From Serratia surfactantfaciens (GTDB lineage Bacteria; Pseudomonadota; Gammaproteobacteria; Enterobacterales; Enterobacteriaceae), in contig NZ_CP016948.1 in the NCBI RefSeq assembly GCF_001642805.2, positions 1,798,001 to 1,862,000 on the forward strand: DNA of 64,000 bases. Direction: 5' to 3'. The notes under the pieces were generated by a model. That model saw only the letters and a list, made by a program, of their open reading frames with translations, did not search any database and had not been told where the DNA came from. How positions within the stretch are numbered: the stretch's first letter is position 1; the number at the start of each line of letters is the position of its first letter. The translations under genes were made by a program, and so were the position numbers. Below are positions 1 to 7,546 of the stretch, one piece after another.

Positions 1-195
1 GCCGATAATGCCGCCCAGCGCTGCGCCGCCGAGTGTGCCCAGCGTGCTGCCGTCGGTCAATACCGCGCCGCCGACGGCGCCGACACCCGCGCCGATCGCC
101 GTGTTGCGATCGCGATTGGACATATGCCCACATGCGGTAACGGAAAGCGTTGCCATCACCACCACCAACACACCCGCAGCACGTTTAATATTCAT
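1..195 (-). CDS. osmB: OsmB-type osmotically inducible lipoprotein (3' end cut by window)
   Basis: Small outer-membrane-type lipoprotein of the OsmB family, induced by osmotic and stationary-phase stress in E. coli. The 65 readable residues start with a lipoprotein signal ending in a lipobox (VTAC, Cys22). A glycine-zipper stretch follows: RDRNTAIGAG at residues 28-37, then a GTLGGAAL-type repeat around 53-60. I recall E. coli OsmB having the same RDRNTAIGAG and LTDGSTLGTLGGAA segments, so only a handful of C-terminal residues should be missing beyond base 1. The ATG at 193-195 is preceded by AGGAAC. Family assignment is strong. The biochemical function of OsmB is not established. Confidence 0.9.
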   Translation of the reverse strand, partial: MNIKRAAGVLVVVMATLSVTACGHMSNRDRNTAIGAGVGAVGGAVLTDGSTLGTLGGAALGGIIG

Positions 196-225
196 AATGA
201 GTTCCTGGTAAATTGGCGGATTAAT

Positions 226-241
226 GGATTAAAAATAATCC
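226..241. promoter_or_regulatory. Short inverted repeat upstream of osmB
   Basis: GGATTA and TAATCC form a perfect 6-bp inverted repeat around AAAA, 31 bases upstream of the osmB start. It could be an operator or part of the 5' leader. Short AT-rich palindromes occur by chance, so this is weak. Confidence 0.25.
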
Positions 242-426
242 GATTAAACCGCCGGTAGAAGTTGGGATGAATGTATTCCTCCGTAAGAAAATCGAACAGG
301 TAAAAATTCTTAATTTTGCGGCGGCGAAAAGCGTTTGCTCGCCGAATGTGCGGCCGCCGGCGAAACCGCGGGTCTATACTGAGAAGACGCCTCGTGGGGG
401 ACGGGGCACACGTTGTGGAGGTTGCC

Positions 427-822
427 ATGTCCGATCTCGTTTCCGCATCCGGCAAGCCGGTGAAAATTCCCGGGCCGGATCATCCGATTACGTTAACTCG
501 CCATCCCATGCGGGTCGTGGTGCACGCCGCCGGCCAAATCCTGGCCGACAGCCGCAACGCGCTCATTTTACGGGAAGCCAACTATCCGCCGGTGTTTTAC
601 TTTCCGCGTGAGGATGTGAAGATGGCGCTGCTGCAGAAAAACCATCGCGTTAGCTACTGCCCTTATAAGGGCGACTGCAGTTATTTCGACCTCGCGCTGA
701 ACGGCCCGCAGGGGAACAATACGGCCTGGAGTTATGAAATGCCTTACAACGCCGTGGTGGCGATCAAGGAGCATCTGGCATTTTATGCCGATAAAGTGGC
801 GGAGATCCGTACCGAAGCCTGA
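427..822 (+). CDS. DUF427 domain protein
   Basis: 131-residue protein of the DUF427 family, whose members are single compact beta-rich domains of unknown enzymatic role. Typical family features are the N-terminal HPITL segment, the R-V-V-V strand followed by G-x-x-L-A-D-S, the FPREDV motif and the CPYKGDCSYF block near the middle. The reading frame is open further upstream, but ATG 427 has GGAGG just before it and gives the normal family length. It stands alone between osmB and an Rrf2 regulator. No catalytic role can be assigned from sequence. Confidence 0.88.
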   Translation: MSDLVSASGKPVKIPGPDHPITLTRHPMRVVVHAAGQILADSRNALILREANYPPVFYFPREDVKMALLQKNHRVSYCPYKGDCSYFDLALNGPQGNNTAWSYEMPYNAVVAIKEHLAFYADKVAEIRTEA

Positions 823-953
823 GCCGCCGTCGCCGCCGGGCGGGGGCTGGTTGACATTCCGCTAATCCCTACTCATTATGTGTATTACCGGAAATTGATA
901 CGCTTTCCTTATGTTTTAATCCGACATAAACGAAACTCTGAGCAGGTGCCAAG

Positions 954-1424
954 GTGTCTACCTCTACGCGATTTGCCGTTGCCATCCATATCCTGACCAA
1001 CATCACGCTGTGTCGCGGCCAGACGGTGCGTTCCGAAGACATCGCCCGCAGCGTCAACACCAATCCGACGGTGGTGCGGCGCATCCTCGGCGCGCTGGCG
1101 GAAGCGGGGCTGACCTATTCACAAATGGGGCAAGGCGGCGGGGCGCTGCTGGCGCGGCCGGCGGAAGCGATCTCGCTGCTGGACGTGTATCGCGCGGTGG
1201 AGGATCAACCCTATTTCATGCTGCATCGCGCCCGGCCTAACGATGCGTGCTATATCGGCCACGCCATTACCCCGGTGCTGGAGCAAGAGTTCGCGCGCGT
1301 GGGGCATGCGCTGGAAGCGAGCCTGGCGCAGACCAGCATCGCCGAAATGGCCGGGCAGGTCGAGCGGCGCGCCGGCTATCCTTTCGCCCCCTGTTCGCCG
1401 CAATATCAAGCAGATACGCAATAA
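954..1424 (+). CDS. Rrf2 family transcriptional regulator
   Basis: 156-residue Rrf2-type regulator with an N-terminal winged helix (residues 1-80: T-R-F-A-V-A-I-H-I-L start, recognition helix around NPTVVRRILGAL, then GGGA wing). The C-terminal part has a cysteine in NDACYIG, and the last residues contain another (APCSPQY). It lacks the three-cysteine iron-sulfur cluster signature of IscR or NsrR, so it resembles the YwnA-like branch that may sense redox or electrophiles. It starts with GTG. The target is not evident: the neighbours DUF427 and acrZ are candidates by position only. Confidence 0.85.
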   Translation: MSTSTRFAVAIHILTNITLCRGQTVRSEDIARSVNTNPTVVRRILGALAEAGLTYSQMGQGGGALLARPAEAISLLDVYRAVEDQPYFMLHRARPNDACYIGHAITPVLEQEFARVGHALEASLAQTSIAEMAGQVERRAGYPFAPCSPQYQADTQ

Positions 1425-1510
1425 AAAATCCACGCCAATCCCTTTGCCGCACAGAGCATTTTTTGCATTGCGTTAATGTAATTGTGTAAGTTACATTAGC
1501 TCGCATCAAG

Positions 1511-1551
1511 TGTGATGTAGCTCACGTTTTAGACTGCCTCCCCACGATAAT
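1511..1551 (+). promoter_or_regulatory. acrZ promoter with CRP site
   Basis: TGTGATGTAGCTCACG at 1511-1526 is a near-perfect CRP-cAMP site (TGTGA-N6-TCAC). A GATAAT -10 element lies at 1546-1551. This places the CRP centre (1518.5) about 41 bases before the expected transcription start near 1559-1560, the usual class II geometry. No good -35 element is seen, as expected for a CRP-dependent promoter. Confidence 0.7.
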
Positions 1552-1561
1552 CAACCGATTA

Positions 1562-1583
1562 GCCGGAAACCTTTTCTTCCGGC
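1562..1583 (+). promoter_or_regulatory. Stem-loop near the 5' end of the acrZ mRNA
   Basis: GCCGGAA (1562-1568) and TTCCGGC (1577-1583) form a perfect 7-bp stem with an 8-base loop, immediately after the predicted transcription start. Such 5' hairpins can stabilise a short mRNA. This is inference from position. Confidence 0.4.
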
Positions 1584-1618
1584 GCAGATTCGCTGTGCTT
1601 AAAAACCAGGAGAGAACG

Positions 1619-1753
1619 ATGTTAGAAATGCTTGAAAGCTTGGCCACCGTGGTGGTCCTGGTGCCGGTAATGGTAGCCGTACTGCTCGGCGCGATTTACG
1701 GCTTGGGTGAAGTGTTTAACGTCTTTTCCGCTATCGGCCGCAAAAACGGCTGA
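1619..1753 (+). CDS. acrZ: AcrZ, small membrane subunit of the AcrAB-TolC efflux pump
   Basis: 44-residue single-pass membrane protein. E. coli AcrZ (YbhT, 49 residues) binds the AcrB transporter in the inner membrane and improves export of some drugs. The sequence [19 protein letters not shown] continues into a transmembrane helix and the segment [17 protein letters not shown], which I recall as almost identical in E. coli. The C-terminus is a few residues shorter. A clear AGGAG precedes the ATG. In E. coli acrZ lies beside the mod molybdate genes; here it is between regulators. A CRP site and a leader hairpin lie upstream. Confidence 0.93.
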   Translation: MLEMLESLATVVVLVPVMVAVLLGAIYGLGEVFNVFSAIGRKNG

Positions 1754-1838
1754 GCCCGCATGTCAGGGGGCGGTTATCGCCCTCCGTCTCCCTCGCATTT
1801 CCTTTACTCGATGATTGACCGGTCGCGTAAATACCCAC

Positions 1839-2157
1839 CTAATCCTGAAAAAGTCGAGCGCTCAGCGTATCGATAAACACGCGGAGTTTCGGCGTCAGAT
1901 GCTTGCTGGAAGGCCACAGGACTTTGAAGCTGCCGCTGTGGTGACAATGCTCGCGCAATATCTGCTGCAATCGCCGCTGTTCCAGTGCGCGCTTCACGGC
2001 AAAATCCGGCAAACAGGCGCACCCCCAGCCTGTTCTCCAAACGGGCGATGCTTTTTCCCACCGCTGATGCCGAGATGCCGAGCATGCGGCCGGCGTCAAC
2101 GAAACTGAGAGTTTCAGCGGCCTGCACGAAAGCGCTCACGCCGGCTAAGTTATCCAT
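1839..2157 (-). pseudogene. Decayed LysR-type regulator with internal deletion
   Basis: The N-terminal helix-turn-helix of a LysR regulator reads well from the ATG at 2157 (MDNLAGVSAFVQAAETLSF, then ASAVGKSIARLENRLGVRLF). The frame then fails. In the neighbouring frame the text jumps to the C-terminal end of a LysR effector domain (LPDFAVKRALEQRRLQQIL, then VLWPSSKHLTPKLRVFIDTL). Roughly 170 residues between them are missing, with the junction near 2008-2016. An out-of-frame internal deletion of about half a kilobase explains this. It lies divergent from the hydrolase and MFS pair, which it probably once controlled. Confidence 0.8.
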
Positions 2158-2278
2158 CGGGCATCCTATTGCGGACGTTAGTGTCCGTTATTAAGGGAAA
2201 TCTAGCCTGTTTTTTCATTAATCACCAGGCTCTATGCTCGGTAACTACCACAGTGATTGGCGACCTGGAGCAATGGAA

Positions 2279-3436
2279 ATGAGTGAATACGGGCAGAGCG
2301 TTGGCGTGATAGATCGGGCTGTCGATCGCGCCTTGGCGGAGAAACGGCTGGTTGGCGCAGTGGTCCTGGTAGCGCAGGGCGGTGAGATCATTTATCGCCG
2401 CGCGGCGGGCATGGCGGATCGCGAAGCCGGCAAGCCGATGGCGTGCAATACGCTATTTCGTCTGGCTTCGGTGTCCAAACCGATCGTGTCCACGGCGGCG
2501 CTGGCGCTGATGGCGCAGGGCGGCATGCAGTTGGACGATCCCATCACCCGCTGGCTGCCGAATTTTTGTCCGCGGCTGGCGGATGGCACTCTACCGCTGA
2601 TAACGCTACGGCATCTAATGACTCACACCGCCGGATTAAGTTACCGCTTTTTCCAGCCGGAAGGGGGATTCTACGCCCAATTGGGTATCTCCGACGGCAT
2701 GGATGAGGCGTCTGTCAGCCTGCAGGAAAACGTGCGGCGTATTGCCTGCGCACCTTTGCTGGCCCCGCCCGGCGCGGAGTGGCGTTACTCCATCGCGACC
2801 GATGTGCTGGGCGCGGCAATTGAACAGGCGAGCGGCTTGCCGCTGGCGCAGGCGGTCAAAAAATGGGTGACCAGGCCGTTGGCGATGACGGATACCGATT
2901 TCCTGGCGGCGGATCCCGCGCGTTTGGCGGCGTCTTACGCCGATCATCCCGGCGAACCGCGCCGCTTGCACCAGCCGGACCATTTACCGTTTTTCGCGGG
3001 CAGCGCCGGGTTTCATCTGTCGCCGGCGCGTGCGCTGGATCCGCAGACATACGCTTCGGGCGGCGCCGGCATGGTCGGGTCGGCCGAAGATTTCCTGCGC
3101 TTGCTGGAAACGTTGCGCCAAGGCGGCGGGCAGGTGCTGCCGCCCGATTGGGTGACGGCATTCACCAGCAACCAAATCGGCGATCTGCCGATGCCGTTTT
3201 GGCCGGGGCGCGGCTTCGGCCTGGGCATTACCGTGCTGAAAGATCCCGTCGCCGCACAAACGCCGGAGTCCGTTGGCACCTGGCGGATGGGGGGAACCTA
3301 TGGGCATTCGTGGTTTGTCGATCCCACCCGGCAGCTCAGCGTGGTGGCGTTTACCAATACGGCGCTGGAAGGCATGTCCGGCGCCTTTGTCGGCGAGATT
3401 TGTCAGGCGGTTTATGCCGCGACGGGGGGGATGTGA
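2279..3436 (+). CDS. Serine hydrolase of the beta-lactamase / class C esterase fold
   Basis: 385-residue enzyme of the beta-lactamase-related family (EstB/penicillin-binding type). The catalytic S-x-x-K is SVSK in RLASVSKPIV near residue 65. The second motif is the Tyr-Ser of WRYSIATD, and a late GGTYGHSW block supplies the third element. No signal peptide is visible, so it is probably cytoplasmic and more likely an esterase than a secreted beta-lactamase. ATG 2279 is chosen because GGAG sits 8 bases before it; upstream ATGs at 2234 and 2273 are less well placed. Its stop overlaps the start of the next MFS gene (ATGA), so the two are translationally coupled. Confidence 0.85.
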   Translation: MSEYGQSVGVIDRAVDRALAEKRLVGAVVLVAQGGEIIYRRAAGMADREAGKPMACNTLFRLASVSKPIVSTAALALMAQGGMQLDDPITRWLPNFCPRLADGTLPLITLRHLMTHTAGLSYRFFQPEGGFYAQLGISDGMDEASVSLQENVRRIACAPLLAPPGAEWRYSIATDVLGAAIEQASGLPLAQAVKKWVTRPLAMTDTDFLAADPARLAASYADHPGEPRRLHQPDHLPFFAGSAGFHLSPARALDPQTYASGGAGMVGSAEDFLRLLETLRQGGGQVLPPDWVTAFTSNQIGDLPMPFWPGRGFGLGITVLKDPVAAQTPESVGTWRMGGTYGHSWFVDPTRQLSVVAFTNTALEGMSGAFVGEICQAVYAATGGM

Positions 3437-4653
3437 TGGGCTTGATACCGCCGATTTTCTTCATTGCGCTGGGGCTGTTTGGCGTTTATTGCATCGAGTT
3501 CGGCGTGGTGGGCATCTTGCCGCAGATCATCGCGCGGTATGGCATTTCCACGGCGCAGGCCGGCTGGCTGGTTGGGGTCTTCGCCTTGACCATTGCGTTG
3601 CTCGGGCCGCTGTTGGTGCTGCTGGCGTCGCGATTCAATCGTAAACGCACGCTGCTGATTACATTAACGGTATTTGCGGCGGCCAGCGCGTTGTCCGCTC
3701 AGGCGGACAGCTTTGCCATGCTTATGCTGCTGCGCATTTTGCCGGCGTTATTCCATCCTGTCTATTTTTCGCTGGCCATGGTGGCGGCCGCAGCGCTTTA
3801 TCCACCGCATCAGGCCACCAAAGCAACCGCCTATGCGTTTATCGGCACCAGCATGGGCATGGTGTTGGGCATACCGCTGACGCAATGGATCGCTGAACAG
3901 TTCAGCTATGAAGCATCGTTCCGGTTTTGCGCGTGGGTGAACCTCCTGGCGGCGGCGGGGTTACTGGTGCGTTTGCCGGACGTCGCCGTTCAACGCCTCA
4001 GTTATGGCAAACAGCTGATGGTGCTGCGCAGCGGGACGCTGTGGCTAAATATAAGCACCTGCGTGCTGATATTTGCCGCCATGTTTGCGGTCTATGCCTA
4101 CGCGGCTGAATATCTCAGCCGTGAAATCGGCTTCAGCGGTGGCGCCATCGCCTTTCTTCTGGTGGCATTCGGCGTGGGTGGCGTTGCAGGCAACCTGTTG
4201 GCCGGCAAGGGGTTGGGCCGCCGCCGTGCAGTGACGGTGCTGCTGCATCCGGTAGCCTTGATTGCGGCTTATGCGCTGCTGTATCGCTACGGCAGCACGA
4301 ACCTTGGTTCGATGACGGCACTTTGTCTGTATTGGGGGGCGGCGCACACCAGCGGTTTGATTGTGACCCAGATCTGGCTGACCTCCGAAGCGCCGCAAGC
4401 GCCGGCGTTCGTCACCGGGCTGTATATCGCCTTTATCAATCTGGGTGTGGCGCTGGGTTCGCTGGCGGGCGGCTGGTTTATCGCCGCTTGGGGGTTACAG
4501 GGCAGCCTGCTGTGTGGAACCGCATTTGCCGCACTGGCGGTGATGACGATCGCCGCCAGGCTGTGGTTGCAGCGCCAAACTACCCTCGCGCGCCGTCGAT
4601 CATCGCCATCACTTGCCGGAACATCGCGCTTTCCGCATCGGCGAGCTCGTTGA
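3436..4653 (+). CDS. MFS transporter, sugar-efflux/drug-efflux type
   Basis: About 405-residue major facilitator protein with twelve predicted membrane helices. It begins MGLIPPIFFIALGLFGVY and carries the loop 2-3 motif in ASRFNRKRTLL. It resembles the AraJ/YdhP group of efflux permeases. It is coupled to the upstream hydrolase by a 1-base overlap. The last 25 or so residues are Arg/Ser-rich, unlike a transporter tail. They run antisense through the end of the convergent esterase gene (74-bp overlap), which suggests that an original stop codon was lost. Confidence 0.85.
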   Translation: MGLIPPIFFIALGLFGVYCIEFGVVGILPQIIARYGISTAQAGWLVGVFALTIALLGPLLVLLASRFNRKRTLLITLTVFAAASALSAQADSFAMLMLLRILPALFHPVYFSLAMVAAAALYPPHQATKATAYAFIGTSMGMVLGIPLTQWIAEQFSYEASFRFCAWVNLLAAAGLLVRLPDVAVQRLSYGKQLMVLRSGTLWLNISTCVLIFAAMFAVYAYAAEYLSREIGFSGGAIAFLLVAFGVGGVAGNLLAGKGLGRRRAVTVLLHPVALIAAYALLYRYGSTNLGSMTALCLYWGAAHTSGLIVTQIWLTSEAPQAPAFVTGLYIAFINLGVALGSLAGGWFIAAWGLQGSLLCGTAFAALAVMTIAARLWLQRQTTLARRRSSPSLAGTSRFPHRRAR

Positions 4654-5455
4654 CCAACGTAAAGTGATTGCAGTGGCGGTCTGCCAGCAGCTGGACGTCG
4701 AGACCATGCGCCAGGCAAGCGTCATAATAGGCCTGTGTCTGGTTTTTAAACCCCTGCGTTTCCCGCTGGCCGACGTCGAGCAGGATCTGCGGCGCATGGC
4801 CTTTCGGCGGCAGCAGAAACAGCGGGCTGAGGGTGTGCGCCTGCTCGGGCGTCAGGTGCAGCCAGTCGTTGATATAGATATCGCACAGCGGGCGCAGATC
4901 GTATAAGCCGCTCAGCGCCAACGCGCCTTTGATCGCATCGGGCGGCAGACGATAGCGTTGCTGCCAGCCGTCGGCGATCAGCATGCCGCACAGATGCCCG
5001 CCGGCCGAACTGCCGCTGACGAAAATGCGCGCCGGATCGATGCCGAATGGTGCCCCGTGATGATAAAGCCAGGCGACGGCGCTGCGTACCTCATGCACGA
5101 TCTCCGCCAGCGTCGCTTCCGGCGCCAGCGTGTATTCCAACGTAGCGACCGCCACGCCGCGGCGGGCAAACGCGGCGGCCATCGAACAGGCTTCCTCTTT
5201 GCGCTGCGAATGCCAGTAACCGCCATGAATAAAGATCAGCAGCGGGGCGGGCTGAATGCTGGCCGGGAACAGATCGAGGCGTTCGGCGGCACCCATGCCG
5301 TAGCGCAGGTCATAAATGCCCGGCGTCTGCGCTTTGGCGCGCTGGGCCAGCGCGGCGTATTCCGCCATGCAGGCGTCAAAATCCTCGACCGAAGCGCGGG
5401 CGTTGTATTGCACGGCGCGCGCGTTCAGGTTTTCAAACGTCAGATCGATGCTCAT
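4580..5455 (-). CDS. Alpha/beta hydrolase, arylformamidase-like
   Basis: 291-residue alpha/beta hydrolase. The oxyanion motif HGGYW (around residue 78), the nucleophile elbow GSSAGG (about 149) and a late His in HCNHFTLV fit the kynurenine formamidase and carboxylesterase group. HGGYW in particular is typical of arylformamidases, but no tryptophan-degradation genes are nearby, so the substrate stays open. Two ATGs are adjacent; the second (5455) has the better distance to AGGAG. The 3' end overlaps the convergent MFS gene. Confidence 0.83.
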   Translation of the reverse strand: MSIDLTFENLNARAVQYNARASVEDFDACMAEYAALAQRAKAQTPGIYDLRYGMGAAERLDLFPASIQPAPLLIFIHGGYWHSQRKEEACSMAAAFARRGVAVATLEYTLAPEATLAEIVHEVRSAVAWLYHHGAPFGIDPARIFVSGSSAGGHLCGMLIADGWQQRYRLPPDAIKGALALSGLYDLRPLCDIYINDWLHLTPEQAHTLSPLFLLPPKGHAPQILLDVGQRETQGFKNQTQAYYDACLAHGLDVQLLADRHCNHFTLVNELADAESAMFRQVMAMIDGARG

Positions 5456-5554
5456 CATTTCTCCTGGTTGTTATGCGTTCTGCCTCCATCATTGTCCAGG
5501 CGGCGAAAAGATGTTTGATCTCCTGTGCGCGCCAATGCGTCTTCTCTGATGCCG

Positions 5555-5594
5555 TTTTTTGCTGTATATTGCTGTTTAATGCTTTTTATTGCGG
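5555..5594 (+). promoter_or_regulatory. Four phased 10-bp repeats before the DeoR gene
   Basis: Four consecutive 10-base units each end in TTGC or ATGC plus two bases: TTTTTTGCTG, TATATTGCTG, TTTAATGCTT, TTTATTGCGG. The array ends 8 bases before the DeoR start codon. A repeat at one helical turn is the kind of site that DeoR-family repressors bind cooperatively. The register is visible in the sequence; the binding is inference. Confidence 0.5.
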
Positions 5595-5602
5595 GATAAA
5601 CC

Positions 5603-6352
5603 ATGCACAAAGCGGCGCGACAACGACATTTACTGGATTTGCTCAGCGAACGCGGGCAGGCGGCGGTAGCGGAATTGGCCAACGCCATCGGCGTTTCCGT
5701 CGATACCGTGCGCCGCGATCTGGCCGATCTCGAGCGGCAGGGGTTGGCGCAAAAACATCACGGCGGGGCGATCGCGCTTGAACCGTCCGGCATGCCGCGC
5801 CAGGCGCGCGCGGCGCTGTTGCCGCAGATCAAACAGCGGCTCGGCCGCGCGGTGGCCGCACAGATCCCGCCCGGCAGCACTCTGATGCTGGATGCGGGCA
5901 GTACGCTGCTGGCGGTGGCGCAAGCGTTGCGCGGCCCGGCCACGGTGATCACCGCCTCGCTGGATATCGCGCAGTGCCTGAGCGACAGGCCGGAGATCCA
6001 ACTGATCCTGCTGGGCGGTCAGTGGGATGCGCGTCAACGGCTGTTCGCCGGCAGCGCCACGTTGGCGTTGCTGGCGCGCTATCGCGCGGACATCGCCTTG
6101 CTGGGCGCCTGCGCGGTGCATGCTCAGCTGGGGCTGAGCGCCGGCGAAGAGGCCGATGCCGAGGTCAAACGCGCCATGCTGGCCAACAGCGGTGAGCGCT
6201 GGCTGGTGGCCGACCATATGAAGCTGGATCGCTGCGAACCGCATCACGTTGCGGATCTGGCGCAGATCCAACGCCTGTTTACCGATCGCCCGTGGGACAA
6301 CCTGGACGAGCAATCAATGATTGAACTTTGTGTCGTCGCCGACGACCGCTAG
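5603..6352 (+). CDS. DeoR/GlpR family transcriptional regulator
   Basis: 249-residue regulator. The N-terminal HTH (residues 6-57) has the classic DeoR signature VSVDTVRRDLADLERQGL followed by KHHGGA. The C-terminal DeoRC sensor domain contains the phosphosugar-binding loop DAGSTLLAVAQAL and a late VADHMKL segment corresponding to the usual D-S/H-K region. It probably senses a phosphorylated sugar and represses the downstream oxidoreductase, 12 bases away, and possibly itself through the phased repeats upstream. Confidence 0.9.
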   Translation: MHKAARQRHLLDLLSERGQAAVAELANAIGVSVDTVRRDLADLERQGLAQKHHGGAIALEPSGMPRQARAALLPQIKQRLGRAVAAQIPPGSTLMLDAGSTLLAVAQALRGPATVITASLDIAQCLSDRPEIQLILLGGQWDARQRLFAGSATLALLARYRADIALLGACAVHAQLGLSAGEEADAEVKRAMLANSGERWLVADHMKLDRCEPHHVADLAQIQRLFTDRPWDNLDEQSMIELCVVADDR

Positions 6353-6364
6353 AGGAGAACACTG

Positions 6365-7432
6365 ATGAACGATAACGCTCAACCGTTGCAGGTGGCGCTG
6401 ATTGGCTACGGCTTTGTCGGCAAGGCGTTTCACGCGCCGCTGATCAACGCCGTGCCGGGGCTGGAACTCAGCGTGGTGGCTTCGCGCGACGCCGCCAAAG
6501 TTCACGCCGACCTGCCGCATGCGCGCGTGATCGCCGATCCGCTCGAGGCGATCCGCCTGCCGGAGGTCGATCTGGTGGTGATTGCTTCGCCGAACGCCAC
6601 CCATGCGCCGCTGGCGCTGGCCGCGCTGGAAGCGGGAAAGCATGTGGTGGTGGATAAGCCGTTTACGCTGGACCTGGCGGAGGCGCGCACGCTGATTGCG
6701 GCGGCGGAGAAGCACGGCCGCCTGCTGTCGGTATTCCAGAACCGCCGCTGGGACAGCGATTTCCTCGGGGTGAAACAGGTGATCGAGCAGGGGCTGATCG
6801 GCAAGGTAACGCATTTTGAGTCGCACATCGATCGCTACCGCCCAGAAGTGCGGGTGCGCTGGCGCGAACAGAACCTGCCCGGCAGCGGGCTGTGGTTCGA
6901 TTTGGGGCCGCACATGGTCGATCAGGCGCTGCAGCTGTTCGGGTTGCCGCACAGCGTGCAGGCCAACATCGCCACGCTGCGCGCCAACGCGCAGGTCAAT
7001 GACTGGGCCCATGTGGTGTTGAACTACCCGACGCACCGCGTGATCCTGCACGGCAGCATGCTGGTGGCGGGCGGCGTTTCACGCTTTACCGTGCACGGCG
7101 ATAAGGGCAGCGTGGTCAAGGCGCGCGCCGACGGGCAGGAGAGCCAGCTGCTGGCCGGTGTGACGCCGGGCTCGGCGGACTGGGGCAAAGACGACGACGC
7201 GATGAGCCTGTTTATCGGCACGGAGCCGGCGCGCACGCTGCCGACGCCGGATGGCGATCAGCGCCAATATTACTTCCAGGTGCGCGATGCGCTGCGCGGC
7301 ACCGGCGCCAACCCGGTTACCGCGTCGCAGGCGCTGGCGGTGATGGCGGTGCTCGAGGCGGCCACCCTGGCGGCGGAAACAGGCGTCACTCAAACGCTGC
7401 CGCTCACTGCGGCGGAGATCGCCGCCTGGTAA
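6365..7432 (+). CDS. Gfo/Idh/MocA family oxidoreductase (YdgJ-like)
   Basis: 355-residue NAD(P)-dependent dehydrogenase of the Gfo/Idh/MocA family. The N-terminal Rossmann motif is ALIGYGFVGKAFHAPL, the conserved lysine is in VVDKPFTL (the EKP-equivalent motif), and the substrate-domain block is GSGLWFDLGPHMVDQAL. FQNRRWDSDFL is shared with E. coli YdgJ, the closest family I recognise. Start at ATG 6365, with GAGGAG 7-12 bases upstream. It forms an operon with the DeoR gene, suggesting a sugar or polyol substrate; the exact one cannot be told. Confidence 0.87.
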   Translation: MNDNAQPLQVALIGYGFVGKAFHAPLINAVPGLELSVVASRDAAKVHADLPHARVIADPLEAIRLPEVDLVVIASPNATHAPLALAALEAGKHVVVDKPFTLDLAEARTLIAAAEKHGRLLSVFQNRRWDSDFLGVKQVIEQGLIGKVTHFESHIDRYRPEVRVRWREQNLPGSGLWFDLGPHMVDQALQLFGLPHSVQANIATLRANAQVNDWAHVVLNYPTHRVILHGSMLVAGGVSRFTVHGDKGSVVKARADGQESQLLAGVTPGSADWGKDDDAMSLFIGTEPARTLPTPDGDQRQYYFQVRDALRGTGANPVTASQALAVMAVLEAATLAAETGVTQTLPLTAAEIAAW

Positions 7433-7458
7433 AGGCGTTGCGCCAGATAAGGCGTCAG

Positions 7459-7477
7459 ATGCATTGATACAGTGCAT
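7459..7477. promoter_or_regulatory. Near-palindrome upstream of the MFS efflux gene
   Basis: ATGCATTGATACAGTGCAT matches its reverse complement at 14 of 19 positions, with perfect ATGCA/TGCAT ends. It lies 70-90 bases before the MFS start, where a repressor operator would be expected. No regulator gene adjoins the MFS gene apart from the upstream DeoR unit. Confidence 0.35.
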
Positions 7478-7503
7478 ATCATGCGTCTTCCGCCATTCCA
7501 GAC

Positions 7504-7536
7504 CCTGACATAGGCTAACCCTCAGTCTATGTCAGG
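7504..7536 (+). promoter_or_regulatory. 10-bp inverted repeat overlapping the MFS ribosome binding site
   Basis: CCTGACATAG (7504-7513) and CTATGTCAGG (7527-7536) are perfect reverse complements around a 13-base loop. The right arm covers the first three bases of the AGGAG ribosome binding site (7534-7538) of the start at 7547. It may act as a translational lid in RNA or as a repressor operator in DNA. Confidence 0.6.
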
Positions 7537-7546
7537 AGTCTTTATC

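Noticed and set aside
2863..3435. Open frame fused in front of the MFS transporter
   Set aside because: It overlaps the serine hydrolase gene in another frame and has no family signature; the ATG at 3436 with stop-start coupling is the real start.
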